From: Chloroflexaceae bacterium UBA1466
Lineage (GTDB): Bacteria > Chloroflexota > Chloroflexia > Chloroflexales > Chloroflexaceae
Assembly (NCBI GenBank): GCA_002325605.1
Contig: DCSM01000020.1
Span: 1-16,486 of the forward strand
Reading direction: 5' to 3'
DNA: 16,486 nucleotides
In this document: one piece after another, positions 5,838 to 12,955 of the stretch
Layout of the letters: each line of letters starts with the position of its first letter
How positions within the stretch are numbered: the first letter of the stretch is position 1
The notes under the pieces: generated by a model
The model's database searches: none
Told to the model about the DNA's origin: nothing
Seen by the model: the letters and a program-made list of their open reading frames with translations, nothing else
Position numbers and translations under genes: made by a program

Positions 5838-7523
5838 TTGCTCGCTTTACCACTTGTCCGCCAAGCTCGTTACCTGGGGCGTTATCGCCAAATCGCGCAG
5901 GTTTTAGGGCATCATGGCTTTGGCTATCTTTTGGAACAGCTTGGCTTGAATGCCTTGCTCTCTTTGCCCCGGCGGTTGGTTCTCCAGTTGCCGCCGCCTG
6001 CGCCCGTGGGAGTCGCCGAACGGCTTTGTCAAGCCTTGGTTGAGTTGGGGCCAACCTTTATTAAGCTGGGCCAATTGTTGAGTACGCGGCCTGATATGTT
6101 GCCCCATGACCTAGTTGTTGAACTCAACAAATTGCAAGATACCGTTCCCCCATTCCCTGCGGAAGTGGCGATTGCAATTATTGAGGCCGAGCTAGGCAAA
6201 CCACTTGCTCAACTCTTTCAGGAGTTTTGCCCCACGCCGTTAGCCGCAGCTTCGCTGGGCCAAGCGCATACAGCAGTCTTGCCGACGGGCGAACATGTCG
6301 TGGTTAAGGTTCAACGCCCAGATATTGCTACCATCATCGCTACCGACCTGGCGATCATTGCTGATTTGGCTCAATTAGCTCAGGAAAGAACCGATTTAGG
6401 CGCAGGCAACGACCTGGTCGAATTGGCCTGGGAGTTTAACACAACGCTCCAAGCGGAGTTGGATTACCGCCGTGAGGCCCATAATGCAGACCGCTTTCGG
6501 CACATGTTCGCTGCTAACCAGACAATTTACATTCCCAAAGTCTATTGGGAATATACCAATACTTGCGTCTTGACGACTGAGCGGCTGTATGGGGTGAAGA
6601 TCAATGATTTAGCAGGTTTAGCAGCGGCGGGCATGGATCAACCTCGTTTAGCGCGGCATAGTTTGCAACTAATCCTAGAGGAAGTTTTTGAACATGGCTT
6701 TTTCCATGCTGACCCCCACCCAGGGAACTTTTTTGCGCTCCCTGGCGAAGTGATTGGAGCGGTAGACTTTGGGCAAGTTGGGGTTTTAGACCGTGAGACC
6801 ACCCAGCAATTGTTGCTGATCGTGTTGGGAATGGCTAATCACGATAATGGGGAAGTGTTGCGGGCGTTGCAACAGATGGGGATGTTCGCTCGGCACGAGG
6901 TTACGCCGGCGCTGCGACGCGACTTACAACGCTTTACGGATCGCTATGTAGACCGCGCTCTGAAGGAAGTCTCGGTGCGCGAGACGGGCGAGGAGTTGAT
7001 TGCGCTGGCGAAGCGGCATCGGCTGCGCTTGCCCAGCCCCTTGGCGATGCTCCTGAAGGCTTTGGTGATGACGGAAGGTGTCGGTTTGCAGATTGACCCG
7101 AACCTGGACATCTTTGAGATAGCGCGACCTTATGCCCAGAAAGCCTTTGCCCGCCAGCTTACTCCCGAAGCGGTGCGCGAGCGAGTGGCTGCACGGGGGC
7201 GTTCCCTGGCCGAAGCCGCCCTGACGCTGCCCCTCCAAATCAGTGATCTGCTCCAGCAACTCCAGGAGGGCGAGTTCCGGATTCAGACGCAGGAGCAGGA
7301 ACTCCAACGGCTGGCGAAGGCCCTTAGGAAAGCGGCTAACCAATTAGCTTTAGCCCTGGTGCTGGGCGCAATGATTTTAGGGCTAGGGATGCTCTCCATT
7401 GCGATAGGGTTAGGGCATTGGCAAGGGACAATTCCCTCAGTCTTGGGGCTTGGGGGCCTCCTAATTACACTTTTCATTGCTTTGCTACTGGCCTTTGGCC
7501 TAATGCGGAGCGGGGATAACTAG
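5838..7523 (+). CDS. UbiB/ABC1/AarF-family atypical kinase-like membrane protein
   Basis: This 561-residue protein is of usual length for UbiB/ABC1 proteins, which have a protein-kinase-like fold, ATPase activity and a role in quinone or other isoprenoid-lipid metabolism at the membrane. In order: the KxGQ motif in FIKLGQLLSTRPD (74-86), the alanine-rich loop AAASLGQ (136-142) that replaces the glycine-rich loop, the nucleotide lysine K157 in VVVKVQRP, ELDYRREA (207-214), the catalytic-loop equivalent HADPHPGN (290-297), and the DFG at 310-312. Two hydrophobic helices close the protein, near 500-520 and 530-555. The start is uncertain: TTG at 5838 is the only usable initiator after a stop at 5817-5819, the true N-terminus of relatives begins at about this point, and no Shine-Dalgarno is visible. 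The gene is GC-rich compared with the arg and polA genes. The substrate is unknown. Confidence 0.9.
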   Translation: MLALPLVRQARYLGRYRQIAQVLGHHGFGYLLEQLGLNALLSLPRRLVLQLPPPAPVGVAERLCQALVELGPTFIKLGQLLSTRPDMLPHDLVVELNKLQDTVPPFPAEVAIAIIEAELGKPLAQLFQEFCPTPLAAASLGQAHTAVLPTGEHVVVKVQRPDIATIIATDLAIIADLAQLAQERTDLGAGNDLVELAWEFNTTLQAELDYRREAHNADRFRHMFAANQTIYIPKVYWEYTNTCVLTTERLYGVKINDLAGLAAAGMDQPRLARHSLQLILEEVFEHGFFHADPHPGNFFALPGEVIGAVDFGQVGVLDRETTQQLLLIVLGMANHDNGEVLRALQQMGMFARHEVTPALRRDLQRFTDRYVDRALKEVSVRETGEELIALAKRHRLRLPSPLAMLLKALVMTEGVGLQIDPNLDIFEIARPYAQKAFARQLTPEAVRERVAARGRSLAEAALTLPLQISDLLQQLQEGEFRIQTQEQELQRLAKALRKAANQLALALVLGAMILGLGMLSIAIGLGHWQGTIPSVLGLGGLLITLFIALLLAFGLMRSGDN

Positions 7524-7593
7524 ATTTAACAGTGAAAGGGCGTGGGGCCTCGCGCCCCTCCGCCGCTATAAGATAAACGAGGTTAGATAGGCT

Positions 7594-8076
7594 ATGAAAG
7601 GCACATATCTCTTAGTTCTGCAACTAAAAAACCCTGTTGAACAACTCAGAATTGGGCGGTTAGGTTCCTTTGACTTTGCTCCGGGCTACTACCTTTACAT
7701 CGGAAGTGCTTTTGGGCCAGGTGGATTAGCGGCGCGGCTGGCTCGCCACCAAGCTCAGATTAAGGCTCGTCCCCATTGGCATATTGATTATCTGCGCTCG
7801 CACGCCGAATTGCTGGAGATGTGGGTCGTGGGACATTCCACCAAATTAGAGCAATCTTGGTGTACATCCTTGCTGCAAGCTCCAGAGCTTCAGGTTCCCA
7901 TTCCAGGCTTTGGGGCCAGCGACACCCCTTGCATGTCCCACCTCTTTTATACCCCAAAGTACCCTCATGTTCGCCTTCTGAGCCACTGGTTATTTCAAAT
8001 CTTTCCCCTGGAAATCCCTTTGAAAGAGGAAGTCATCATCGAAATCCTCAGTGGTTCGGCTATAAAACCAACTTGA
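7594..8076 (+). CDS. DUF123 / GIY-YIG-nuclease-like protein
   Basis: This 160-residue protein matches the DUF123 pattern, a GIY-YIG-related family. It opens MKGTYLLVLQL, then GRLGSFDFAPGYYLYIGSAF (21-40), in which GYY and YIG (31-33, 35-37) stand for the GIY-YIG motif. Next come GPGGLAARLARH (41-52, with R48), HWHIDYLR (61-68), a glutamate region around E86, and the cysteine/serine-rich PIPGFGASDTPCMSHLFY (102-119) typical of the family. Relatives occur alone or fused to endonuclease III-like proteins, and no firm biochemical role is known to me; nuclease activity is inference from the fold. The ATG follows GAGGT at 13 bases and AGG at 2 bases. The gap to the UbiB-like gene is 70 bases, so they may be co-transcribed. 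The C-terminal 20 residues or so are not recognisable. Confidence 0.85.
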   Translation: MKGTYLLVLQLKNPVEQLRIGRLGSFDFAPGYYLYIGSAFGPGGLAARLARHQAQIKARPHWHIDYLRSHAELLEMWVVGHSTKLEQSWCTSLLQAPELQVPIPGFGASDTPCMSHLFYTPKYPHVRLLSHWLFQIFPLEIPLKEEVIIEILSGSAIKPT

Positions 8077-8192
8077 AACCCATCTCGCTAAGGGCAGGAT
8101 TGCCGCATCTCTTGAGTTAGCCCTGCCGACTAAAGACCATTTAGGGTTACAATTAGGAAGGAATTTCCTTTGCATGTAGAAAGGAACTTAGT

Positions 8193-8897
8193 ATGAATCA
8201 GCAAGAAATCCGTGAGATCATCATTCAGGAGCTACCGAGTATTCTCCAGCGTGACCCTGAGATGCGAGCTTTCGTCATCGAGCTTTATGGGAAATATTTT
8301 GCTGATAAGAAAGAGACGGAAAGCCGTTTTGACCGTCTTATGGAGGAGATGCGGCGAGACCGCGAGGAGCAGAGTAAACAATGGGCCGAGCAGCACAAGT
8401 TATGGGCCGAGCAAAACCAGAAATGGATGACGGTTCAGCAGACCCTTGAGGAGAATCTCAAAGCAATTCAGGCTCTCAGCCGCAAGCACGATGGCACGAT
8501 TGGGGCATTGGGGGCGCGGTGGGGGTTGCATTCAGAGGGAGCATTTCGCAATGCTTTGAAGGGAATCTTGCAGGAATTCTTCCAAGTTGAGGTCTTAAAC
8601 CTCACGGAATACGATGAGCAAGGCGAAGTCTTTGGGCGGCCCGATCAGATCGAGTTGGATCTTGTGATTAAGAACGGCTTAATCATTGTTTGCGAGATTA
8701 AGTCTTCGATCAGTAAGGCTGAAATGTACACCTTTGAGCGTAAAGCGCAATTCTATGCCAAGCGCCATAACCAAAAGGTAGATCGGAAGCTAGTCATCTC
8801 ACCGATGGTCGATCAAAAGGCGTTGGAAGTCGCTAAAGCGTTAAAGATTCGGGTCTATAGCTCTGCTGAAGATCTTGACGCGCAAGAGTTTGTATGA
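8193..8897 (+). CDS. Coiled-coil PD-(D/E)XK nuclease-like protein (DUF3782 type)
   Basis: This 234-residue protein begins with a helical segment, then a charged coiled coil at about 40-100 that includes near-repeats of WAEQ (QWAEQHKLWAEQNQKW, 63-78). The second half, from GARWGLHSEGAF (107-118), fits a PD-(D/E)XK nuclease fold: E115, then D156 in QIELDLVI, then the E168-x-K170 pair in VCEIKS. These acidic and lysine residues are the usual metal and catalytic set. DUF3782-type proteins are common in cyanobacteria, Chloroflexota and archaea. Their role is not established to my knowledge, though links to mobile or defence DNA have been supposed because of the fold. AAAGGA lies 8 bases before the ATG. 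A TACAAT at 8148-8153 is a possible -10 box. A hairpin overlaps the stop codon. No partner gene is adjacent. Confidence 0.8.
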   Translation: MNQQEIREIIIQELPSILQRDPEMRAFVIELYGKYFADKKETESRFDRLMEEMRRDREEQSKQWAEQHKLWAEQNQKWMTVQQTLEENLKAIQALSRKHDGTIGALGARWGLHSEGAFRNALKGILQEFFQVEVLNLTEYDEQGEVFGRPDQIELDLVIKNGLIIVCEIKSSISKAEMYTFERKAQFYAKRHNQKVDRKLVISPMVDQKALEVAKALKIRVYSSAEDLDAQEFV

Positions 8898-8945
8898 CCC
8901 AGAATTCAACAAATAGGTTGGCTTAGACTTAAACTTCTGGGTCAT
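8894..8945. terminator. Long inverted repeat over the nuclease-like gene's stop codon
   Basis: ATGACCCAGAA (8894-8904) and TTCTGGGTCAT (8935-8945) are perfect 11-bp complements around a 30-base loop, and the left arm contains the TGA stop (8895-8897). The structure lies between convergent genes. There is no strong T tract after either arm, so it may terminate transcription in both directions or protect the mRNA 3' end. Confidence 0.5.
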
Positions 8946-9022
8946 CATCCGATTAAGAAAATCTAGCTGAACTAAGCGAGAAGCTAGTTTCGCTGGCACT
9001 AAATAGGGGCCCAAAAGCGAGC

Positions 9023-9382
9023 CTAATTGTTTGCAACAGGTGGTTTGGCCGAAAAATGAGTCGTGAGTAACTCAAGTTGCCGGGCCAATTCTGGGGTTTT
9101 TTTAGCAAGTTCGGTCAAGGACCGAAAAAAGACATCCTGATACATTAAAGGATTTTTCTTAAACCCCACAAGAATGATCTTATCGCCCACTTGACCATGT
9201 TCGGCAATGCCGCGCTCGACCACCGCCAAGATAGCTTCGCCATATTTTAAGGTTTGCGAATCTGCGGGATAAGGATTGGCCTCCGTTAGGGCCGCTGCTT
9301 TTTCCAAACGATAAGTAAGATAGGCCAATAAGGGTTTGCTTAATTTCGCAACGAGCAACTGGGATTGCACAGGATCAGACAT
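9023..9382 (-). CDS. Small hypothetical protein
   Basis: I do not recognise this protein. With the ATG at 9382, preceded by AAGGG at 5 bases, it has 119 residues; an in-frame GTG at 9397 would add five. It begins MSDPVQSQLLVAKLSKPLLA. It has no signal peptide and no clear membrane helix, a probably helical N-terminal half (8-40 and 48-68), a short hydrophobic strand IILVGF (about 74-79) and a helical C-terminal part rich in Leu and Glu, then a disordered tail ending VANN. It contains no cysteine or histidine cluster. It looks like a small soluble helical protein. It converges with the nuclease-like gene and diverges from the tRNA genes. The good ribosome site and ordinary codon use make a real gene likely. 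Confidence 0.65.
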   Translation of the reverse strand: MSDPVQSQLLVAKLSKPLLAYLTYRLEKAAALTEANPYPADSQTLKYGEAILAVVERGIAEHGQVGDKIILVGFKKNPLMYQDVFFRSLTELAKKTPELARQLELLTTHFSAKPPVANN

Positions 9383-9495
9383 AAAGCCCTTCTTCACTAA
9401 AAAATCAAAACGCGGTTAAACCATCCACATTTGATAAACGAAAAACAAGGAGTTTTTGGGGTTGAGTCGTACTTCTCAAGTTGGTAAATTGCCGC

Positions 9496-9524
9496 TTGCA
9501 TTTCTGGCGAGAGTATGCTATACT
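9496..9524 (+). promoter_or_regulatory. Sigma70-type promoter of the tRNA-Ala pair
   Basis: TTGCAT (9496-9501) and TATACT (9519-9524) are separated by exactly 17 bases. Transcription would start near 9531, leaving a leader of about 35 bases before the first tRNA at 9566. The same transcript could continue into argG if the hairpin at 9771-9813 is bypassed. Confidence 0.7.
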
Positions 9525-9565
9525 GCCTGCATTACGGAAAAATTTGTTGATGAGGATCTGCTAAA

Positions 9566-9642
9566 GGGGATGTAGCTCAGTTTGGGAGAGCGCGACAATC
9601 GCACTGTCGAGGCCAGGGGTTCGAGCCCCCTCATCTCCACCA
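9566..9642 (+). tRNA. tRNA-Ala, anticodon CGC
   Basis: A complete cloverleaf can be folded: acceptor GGGGATG (9566-9572) with CATCTCC (9632-9638), D stem GCTC/GAGC, anticodon stem CGACA/TGTCG with loop ATCGCAC, 5-base variable loop, T stem AGGGG/CCCCT with loop TTCGAGC, discriminator A and encoded CCA (9640-9642). The anticodon is 9600-9602, CGC, which reads the alanine codon GCG. The third acceptor pair is G3:U70, the alanine identity element, which confirms the assignment independently of the anticodon. Confidence 0.95.
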
Positions 9643-9650
9643 CAATTTAT

Positions 9651-9726
9651 GGGGCCATAGCTCAGCTGGGAGAGCGTATGACTGGCAGTCATAAGGTCAG
9701 GGGTTCGATCCCCCTTGGCTCCACCA
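9651..9726 (+). tRNA. tRNA-Ala, anticodon GGC
   Basis: The acceptor GGGGCCA (9651-9657) pairs with TGGCTCC (9716-9722), again with G3:U70. The D stem is GCTC/GAGC, the anticodon stem TATGA/TCATA has loop CTGGCAG, the T stem AGGGG/CCCCT has loop TTCGATC, and CCA is encoded at 9724-9726. The anticodon 9684-9686 is GGC, reading GCC and GCT. It starts 8 bases after the first tRNA's CCA, so both are surely processed from one transcript. Confidence 0.96.
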
Positions 9727-9770
9727 AATTTCGAGTGCTGTTAGGATAAGAATCTAAGTTTGTCTAAGTA

Positions 9771-9813
9771 GCGAAGAAGGCTGACACTTTACTTAAAGAG
9801 TCAGCCTTTTCGC
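9771..9813 (+). terminator. Strong hairpin with T tract between tRNA-Ala genes and argG
   Basis: The left arm 9771-9785 pairs with the right arm 9800-9813 with one bulged G, through GGCTGAC and GTCAGCC. CTTT (9787-9790) and AAAG (9795-9798) extend the stem inside. TTTT follows at 9814-9817. This is a textbook intrinsic terminator for the tRNA transcript. Because it ends only about 20 bases before the argG start and just before its ribosome site, it could also act as an attenuator for argG, but no arginine-rich leader peptide is visible. Confidence 0.8.
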
Positions 9814-9834
9814 TTTTGTTAAGGGGAAACCAAA

Positions 9835-11037
9835 GTGACCCAAAGTGATGTCCATAAAGTTGTGTTGGCCTATTCGGGGGGCTTAGATACTTCGGTGATT
9901 GTTCCTTGGCTCCGCCAGAATTACGGTTGCGAAGTAATCTGCTTTTGCGCCGATATTGGTCAAGGCCCAGAATTGGATGGGCTTGAAGAAAAAGCGCTCA
10001 AAAGTGGGGCCAGCAAACTGATTGTCCGCGATCTCCGCGAAGAATTTGTCCGCGACTACATTCTCCCAACAATGCAAGCCGGCGCGATTTACGAGCGCAA
10101 ATATCTGCTCGGCACTTCTTTTGCCCGCCCCATTATTGCCAAACACCAGGTTCTCATTGCGGAAGCGGAAGGCGCAGACGCGGTATCCCATGGTGCGACA
10201 GGCAAGGGCAATGATCAGGTTCGCTTTGAATTGACCTTTATGGCGCTCAATCCACGCCTTAAAATTATCGCTCCCTGGCGCGAATGGCAGATTCGGAGTC
10301 GCCAGGATGCCATTGACTACGCCCAAGAACATAAGATTCCAGTCACCGCGACAGCCGAGAGAATTTACAGCCGCGATTGCAATCTTTGGCATCTCAGCCA
10401 CGAGGGAGGGATTCTGGAAGACCCCTGGAACCGCCCCGAAGAGGATATGTATAAACTGACGGCTGCGCCCGAAATCGCGCCAGACCGCGCTGAACAAGTG
10501 ATTATCGCGTTTGAAAATGGTGTGCCAATCTCTCTCAACGGCAATCGTTTTGGCTTGGTGGACATTTTGGGCCACTTGAATGACCTCGGCGGACAACACG
10601 GGATTGGGCGCGTCGATCTGGTAGAAAATCGGTTGGTCGGCATGAAAAGCCATGGGGTTTACGAAACTCCTGGCGGCACAATCCTCTATACAGCGCACCG
10701 CGAATTGGAAAGCCTCGTGTTAGATCACGAAACGCTCCAGGCTAAAGACAAAATCGCCCTCGATTATGCTGATCTGGTCTACAATGGCCGTTGGTTTACC
10801 CCTCTACGCGAACACTTAGATGCTTTTGTCAAATCTACTCAAGTGAATGTGACAGGTGAAGTGCGGCTTTTGCTCTACAAAGGCAATGTCATTGTCGTTG
10901 GTCGCCGTTCGCCCCATTCGCTTTATCGAGAAGATTTGGCAACTTTCGGCGAAGATACCGTCTACAATCAAAAAGATGCCGAGGGTTTCATTCGTTTGTA
11001 TGGTTTACCCTTGAAAGTTCATGCCTTGATAAAGTAA
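9835..11037 (+). CDS. argG: Argininosuccinate synthase
   Basis: This 400-residue cytoplasmic enzyme is of standard length. It joins citrulline and aspartate with ATP to form argininosuccinate, the seventh step of arginine synthesis. The ATP pyrophosphatase loop AYSGGLDTS (12-20) is at the N-terminus. GTSFARPIIAKHQV, SHGATGKGNDQVRFE and the C-terminal EGFIRLYGLPLKV are all strongly conserved family segments. The start is a GTG at 9835 with AAGGGG 8 bases upstream. It heads the arg gene run, and the next gene begins 4 bases after its stop. A long terminator-like hairpin directly upstream separates it from the tRNA genes. No convincing promoter is visible between that hairpin and the gene; TTAGGA/TCTAAG at 9741-9768 is weak. 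Whether argG is started by the tRNA promoter through read-through is unclear. Confidence 0.97.
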   Translation: MTQSDVHKVVLAYSGGLDTSVIVPWLRQNYGCEVICFCADIGQGPELDGLEEKALKSGASKLIVRDLREEFVRDYILPTMQAGAIYERKYLLGTSFARPIIAKHQVLIAEAEGADAVSHGATGKGNDQVRFELTFMALNPRLKIIAPWREWQIRSRQDAIDYAQEHKIPVTATAERIYSRDCNLWHLSHEGGILEDPWNRPEEDMYKLTAAPEIAPDRAEQVIIAFENGVPISLNGNRFGLVDILGHLNDLGGQHGIGRVDLVENRLVGMKSHGVYETPGGTILYTAHRELESLVLDHETLQAKDKIALDYADLVYNGRWFTPLREHLDAFVKSTQVNVTGEVRLLLYKGNVIVVGRRSPHSLYREDLATFGEDTVYNQKDAEGFIRLYGLPLKVHALIK

Positions 11038-11041
11038 AAAA

Positions 11042-11683
11042 ATGACGCAGCTCTATCTTATTCGCCATGGTGAGGCGTTTGTCAATGTTGAACCGATTAT
11101 CGGCGGGATGCAAGGGGATAAAGGGCTAACTCCTCGTGGGGTTGCCCAGGCCGAACGGCTCCGAGATCGGTTGGCAATGGGCGAGATTAAGGCTGATCTT
11201 TTGCTTGCCAGCCCGTTGCCCAGGGCCCGCCAAACTGCTGAAATCATTGCGCCTGCTTTGCACTTACCGATTTCTTGGGATGCTGAGGTGCAAGAGATTG
11301 GGGTTGGTGAAGCTGACGGGATGACTGCTGATGAGGCTTGGTCCAAGTATGGGCAGCCCAATTTTGTTGATTCGCCCTTCCTGCCCATTGCGCCTGGCGG
11401 CGAGGATTGGGGGCAATTTACGCTCCGCGTGGGGCGAGCCCTTGACCGCATTTCGCGGCAGCATGAGGGGAAAACAGTTGTTATCGTTTGTCATGGAGGC
11501 TTTATTGATGGCTCTTTTCAATACTTTTTAAGCTTGCCAACCATCAGCCCCTTTTGTCAACGCTATGAATTTTACCCTCTTAATACCTCAATCACGCATT
11601 GGGAAAAGGTTTCACGGCGGGGACATTTGCGCTGGCAACTAATTTCTTACAATGATGCTCATCATCTGCTTGAGAATAAGTAA
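11042..11683 (+). CDS. Histidine phosphatase family protein in the arg operon
   Basis: This 213-residue phosphatase of the phosphoglycerate-mutase-like superfamily has R8 and H9 in LIRHGEA, R61 in SPLPRARQT, E85 in VQEIGVGEADG and H151 in VIVCHGG, so the catalytic set is complete. The segment PIIGGMQGDKGLTPRG (18-33) after the RHG motif contains the usual loop but with an insert compared with the 4583-5224 protein. It starts 4 bases after the argG stop with no Shine-Dalgarno, so translation is probably coupled to argG, and 33 bases separate it from argJ. Its place inside an arginine operon suggests co-expression with arginine synthesis, but no arginine pathway step needs such a phosphatase, and the substrate is unknown. 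It could be a housekeeping gene captured by the operon. Confidence 0.88.
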   Translation: MTQLYLIRHGEAFVNVEPIIGGMQGDKGLTPRGVAQAERLRDRLAMGEIKADLLLASPLPRARQTAEIIAPALHLPISWDAEVQEIGVGEADGMTADEAWSKYGQPNFVDSPFLPIAPGGEDWGQFTLRVGRALDRISRQHEGKTVVIVCHGGFIDGSFQYFLSLPTISPFCQRYEFYPLNTSITHWEKVSRRGHLRWQLISYNDAHHLLENK

Positions 11684-11716
11684 GCTAAAGCCGACAAAGA
11701 AGAGATAAAACGACGT

Positions 11717-12946
11717 ATGATAAGCCAGGAAGCTCATTTCACCTTTTTAGATACGGGACACATAGCCACACCCAAAGGTTGGCAAGCAGGAGTTGCGGCC
11801 AGTGAAATTCGCTATCGAGGCCGTAACGATGTTGCTTTGCTTGTCAGCGAGCGACCTTGTACGGCTGCTGCACTTTTCACCACGAACAAAGTTAAAGCTG
11901 CACCCGTGCTTTATGATCAAGCATTGTTAGAGCGCAATTCTACGGGAATCCAAGCAGTTGTGATCAATAGCGGCATCGCCAACGCTTGCACGGGCGAGCC
12001 TGGGCTGGCCGCAACGACAGCCACTGCCGAAAACAGCGAAAAAATCTTATCCTTACCGAAAGACAGTGTTTTCGTGATGTCAACAGGTGTGATTGGGATG
12101 CAATTACCTGTTGAAAAGTTGCTTTTGGGCATCAAAAAAGCTGCTCAAGCGCTTGATTCAGCTAATGGGCCTGCTGCTGCGCGAGCTATTATGACCACGG
12201 ATACTCACCCAAAAGATTGTGCTTTGCAGGTTTTATTGCCAAGTGGCGGCCAGATTCAGCTTGGGGGCATGGCCAAAGGCGCAGGGATGATTCACCCCAA
12301 TATGGCAACTTTGCTGAGTCTTATCACAACTGATGCTGTCGTAAACCCTACTTTCCTTCATTCGGCGCTGCAATCTGCCGCAGATCGCTCATTCCATTGC
12401 ATTAGTATTGATGGTGATACTAGCACTAATGACACATTGCTAGTCTTGGCAAATGGTTGTTCTGGGGTTGAAATTTCTGATTCGGCTGATAAAAAAGCGT
12501 TTATTGAGGGTTTAACGCTCGTTTGTCAACGTTTAGCGCAAGAAATTGTCCGCGATGGCGAGGGAGCTACTCGCTTTATAACGATTGAAGTTTGCGGAGC
12601 GTTGAATGATGGCGCTGCTCGTCAAGCGGGAATGACGATTGCAAAGTCATCCTTAGTGAAAACTGCTCTTTTTGGTGCTGATCCTAACTGGGGCCGCGTG
12701 GTTTGTGCATTAGGTTATAGTGGCGTGGAGCTTGAGCCTGAGCGCGTAATTTTGCATTTCGGGGGCATGAAGGTTTTTGAACATGGTTTGCCCTTAGATT
12801 TTGATGAAAAGGCAGCGCATAACCTTCTAAATATGCCAGAAGTGTTGATTGAAGCTGATTTAGGTTTGGGTGAAGGCAAAGCTACTATCTGGACCTGCGA
12901 CTTTTCGTATGAATATGTCAAAATTAACGCAGAATATCGAACTTAG
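11717..12946 (+). CDS. argJ: Ornithine acetyltransferase / glutamate N-acetyltransferase
   Basis: This 409-residue enzyme recycles the acetyl group from N-acetylornithine to glutamate, and in bifunctional forms also acetylates glutamate from acetyl-CoA. The autoproteolysis site is in MAKGAGMIHPNMATLLSLIT (185-204): cleavage before T198 exposes the nucleophile and splits the precursor into alpha and beta chains. NSGIANACTG (84-93), TTDTHPK (160-166), ISIDGDTSTNDT and GADPNWGRV are other conserved blocks, and the C-terminus YVKINAEYRT is standard. The ATG has no close Shine-Dalgarno; AGAAGAG is about 13 bases upstream. argH follows after 9 bases. Codons lean to T/A endings relative to the UbiB-like gene. 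A separate N-acetylglutamate-synthase-like gene in the same run means either this ArgJ is monofunctional or synthesis is doubled. Cytoplasmic. Confidence 0.96.
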   Translation: MISQEAHFTFLDTGHIATPKGWQAGVAASEIRYRGRNDVALLVSERPCTAAALFTTNKVKAAPVLYDQALLERNSTGIQAVVINSGIANACTGEPGLAATTATAENSEKILSLPKDSVFVMSTGVIGMQLPVEKLLLGIKKAAQALDSANGPAAARAIMTTDTHPKDCALQVLLPSGGQIQLGGMAKGAGMIHPNMATLLSLITTDAVVNPTFLHSALQSAADRSFHCISIDGDTSTNDTLLVLANGCSGVEISDSADKKAFIEGLTLVCQRLAQEIVRDGEGATRFITIEVCGALNDGAARQAGMTIAKSSLVKTALFGADPNWGRVVCALGYSGVELEPERVILHFGGMKVFEHGLPLDFDEKAAHNLLNMPEVLIEADLGLGEGKATIWTCDFSYEYVKINAEYRT

Positions 12947-12955
12947 CAGAAAAGC

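Noticed and set aside
7535..7565. GC-rich stretch after the UbiB-like gene as a terminator
   Set aside because: The best stem is only about 5 bp and no T tract follows.
8092..8127. GGCAGG/CCTGCC pairing after the DUF123 gene as a terminator
   Set aside because: A 6-bp stem with a loop of about 23 bases and no T tract is too weak to call.
9727..9834. Arginine leader peptide ahead of argG
   Set aside because: The only short frames here contain no run of arginine codons.
9883..10698. Long minus-strand open frame inside argG
   Set aside because: It is the shadow of a highly conserved gene in another frame and has no family resemblance or ribosome site.
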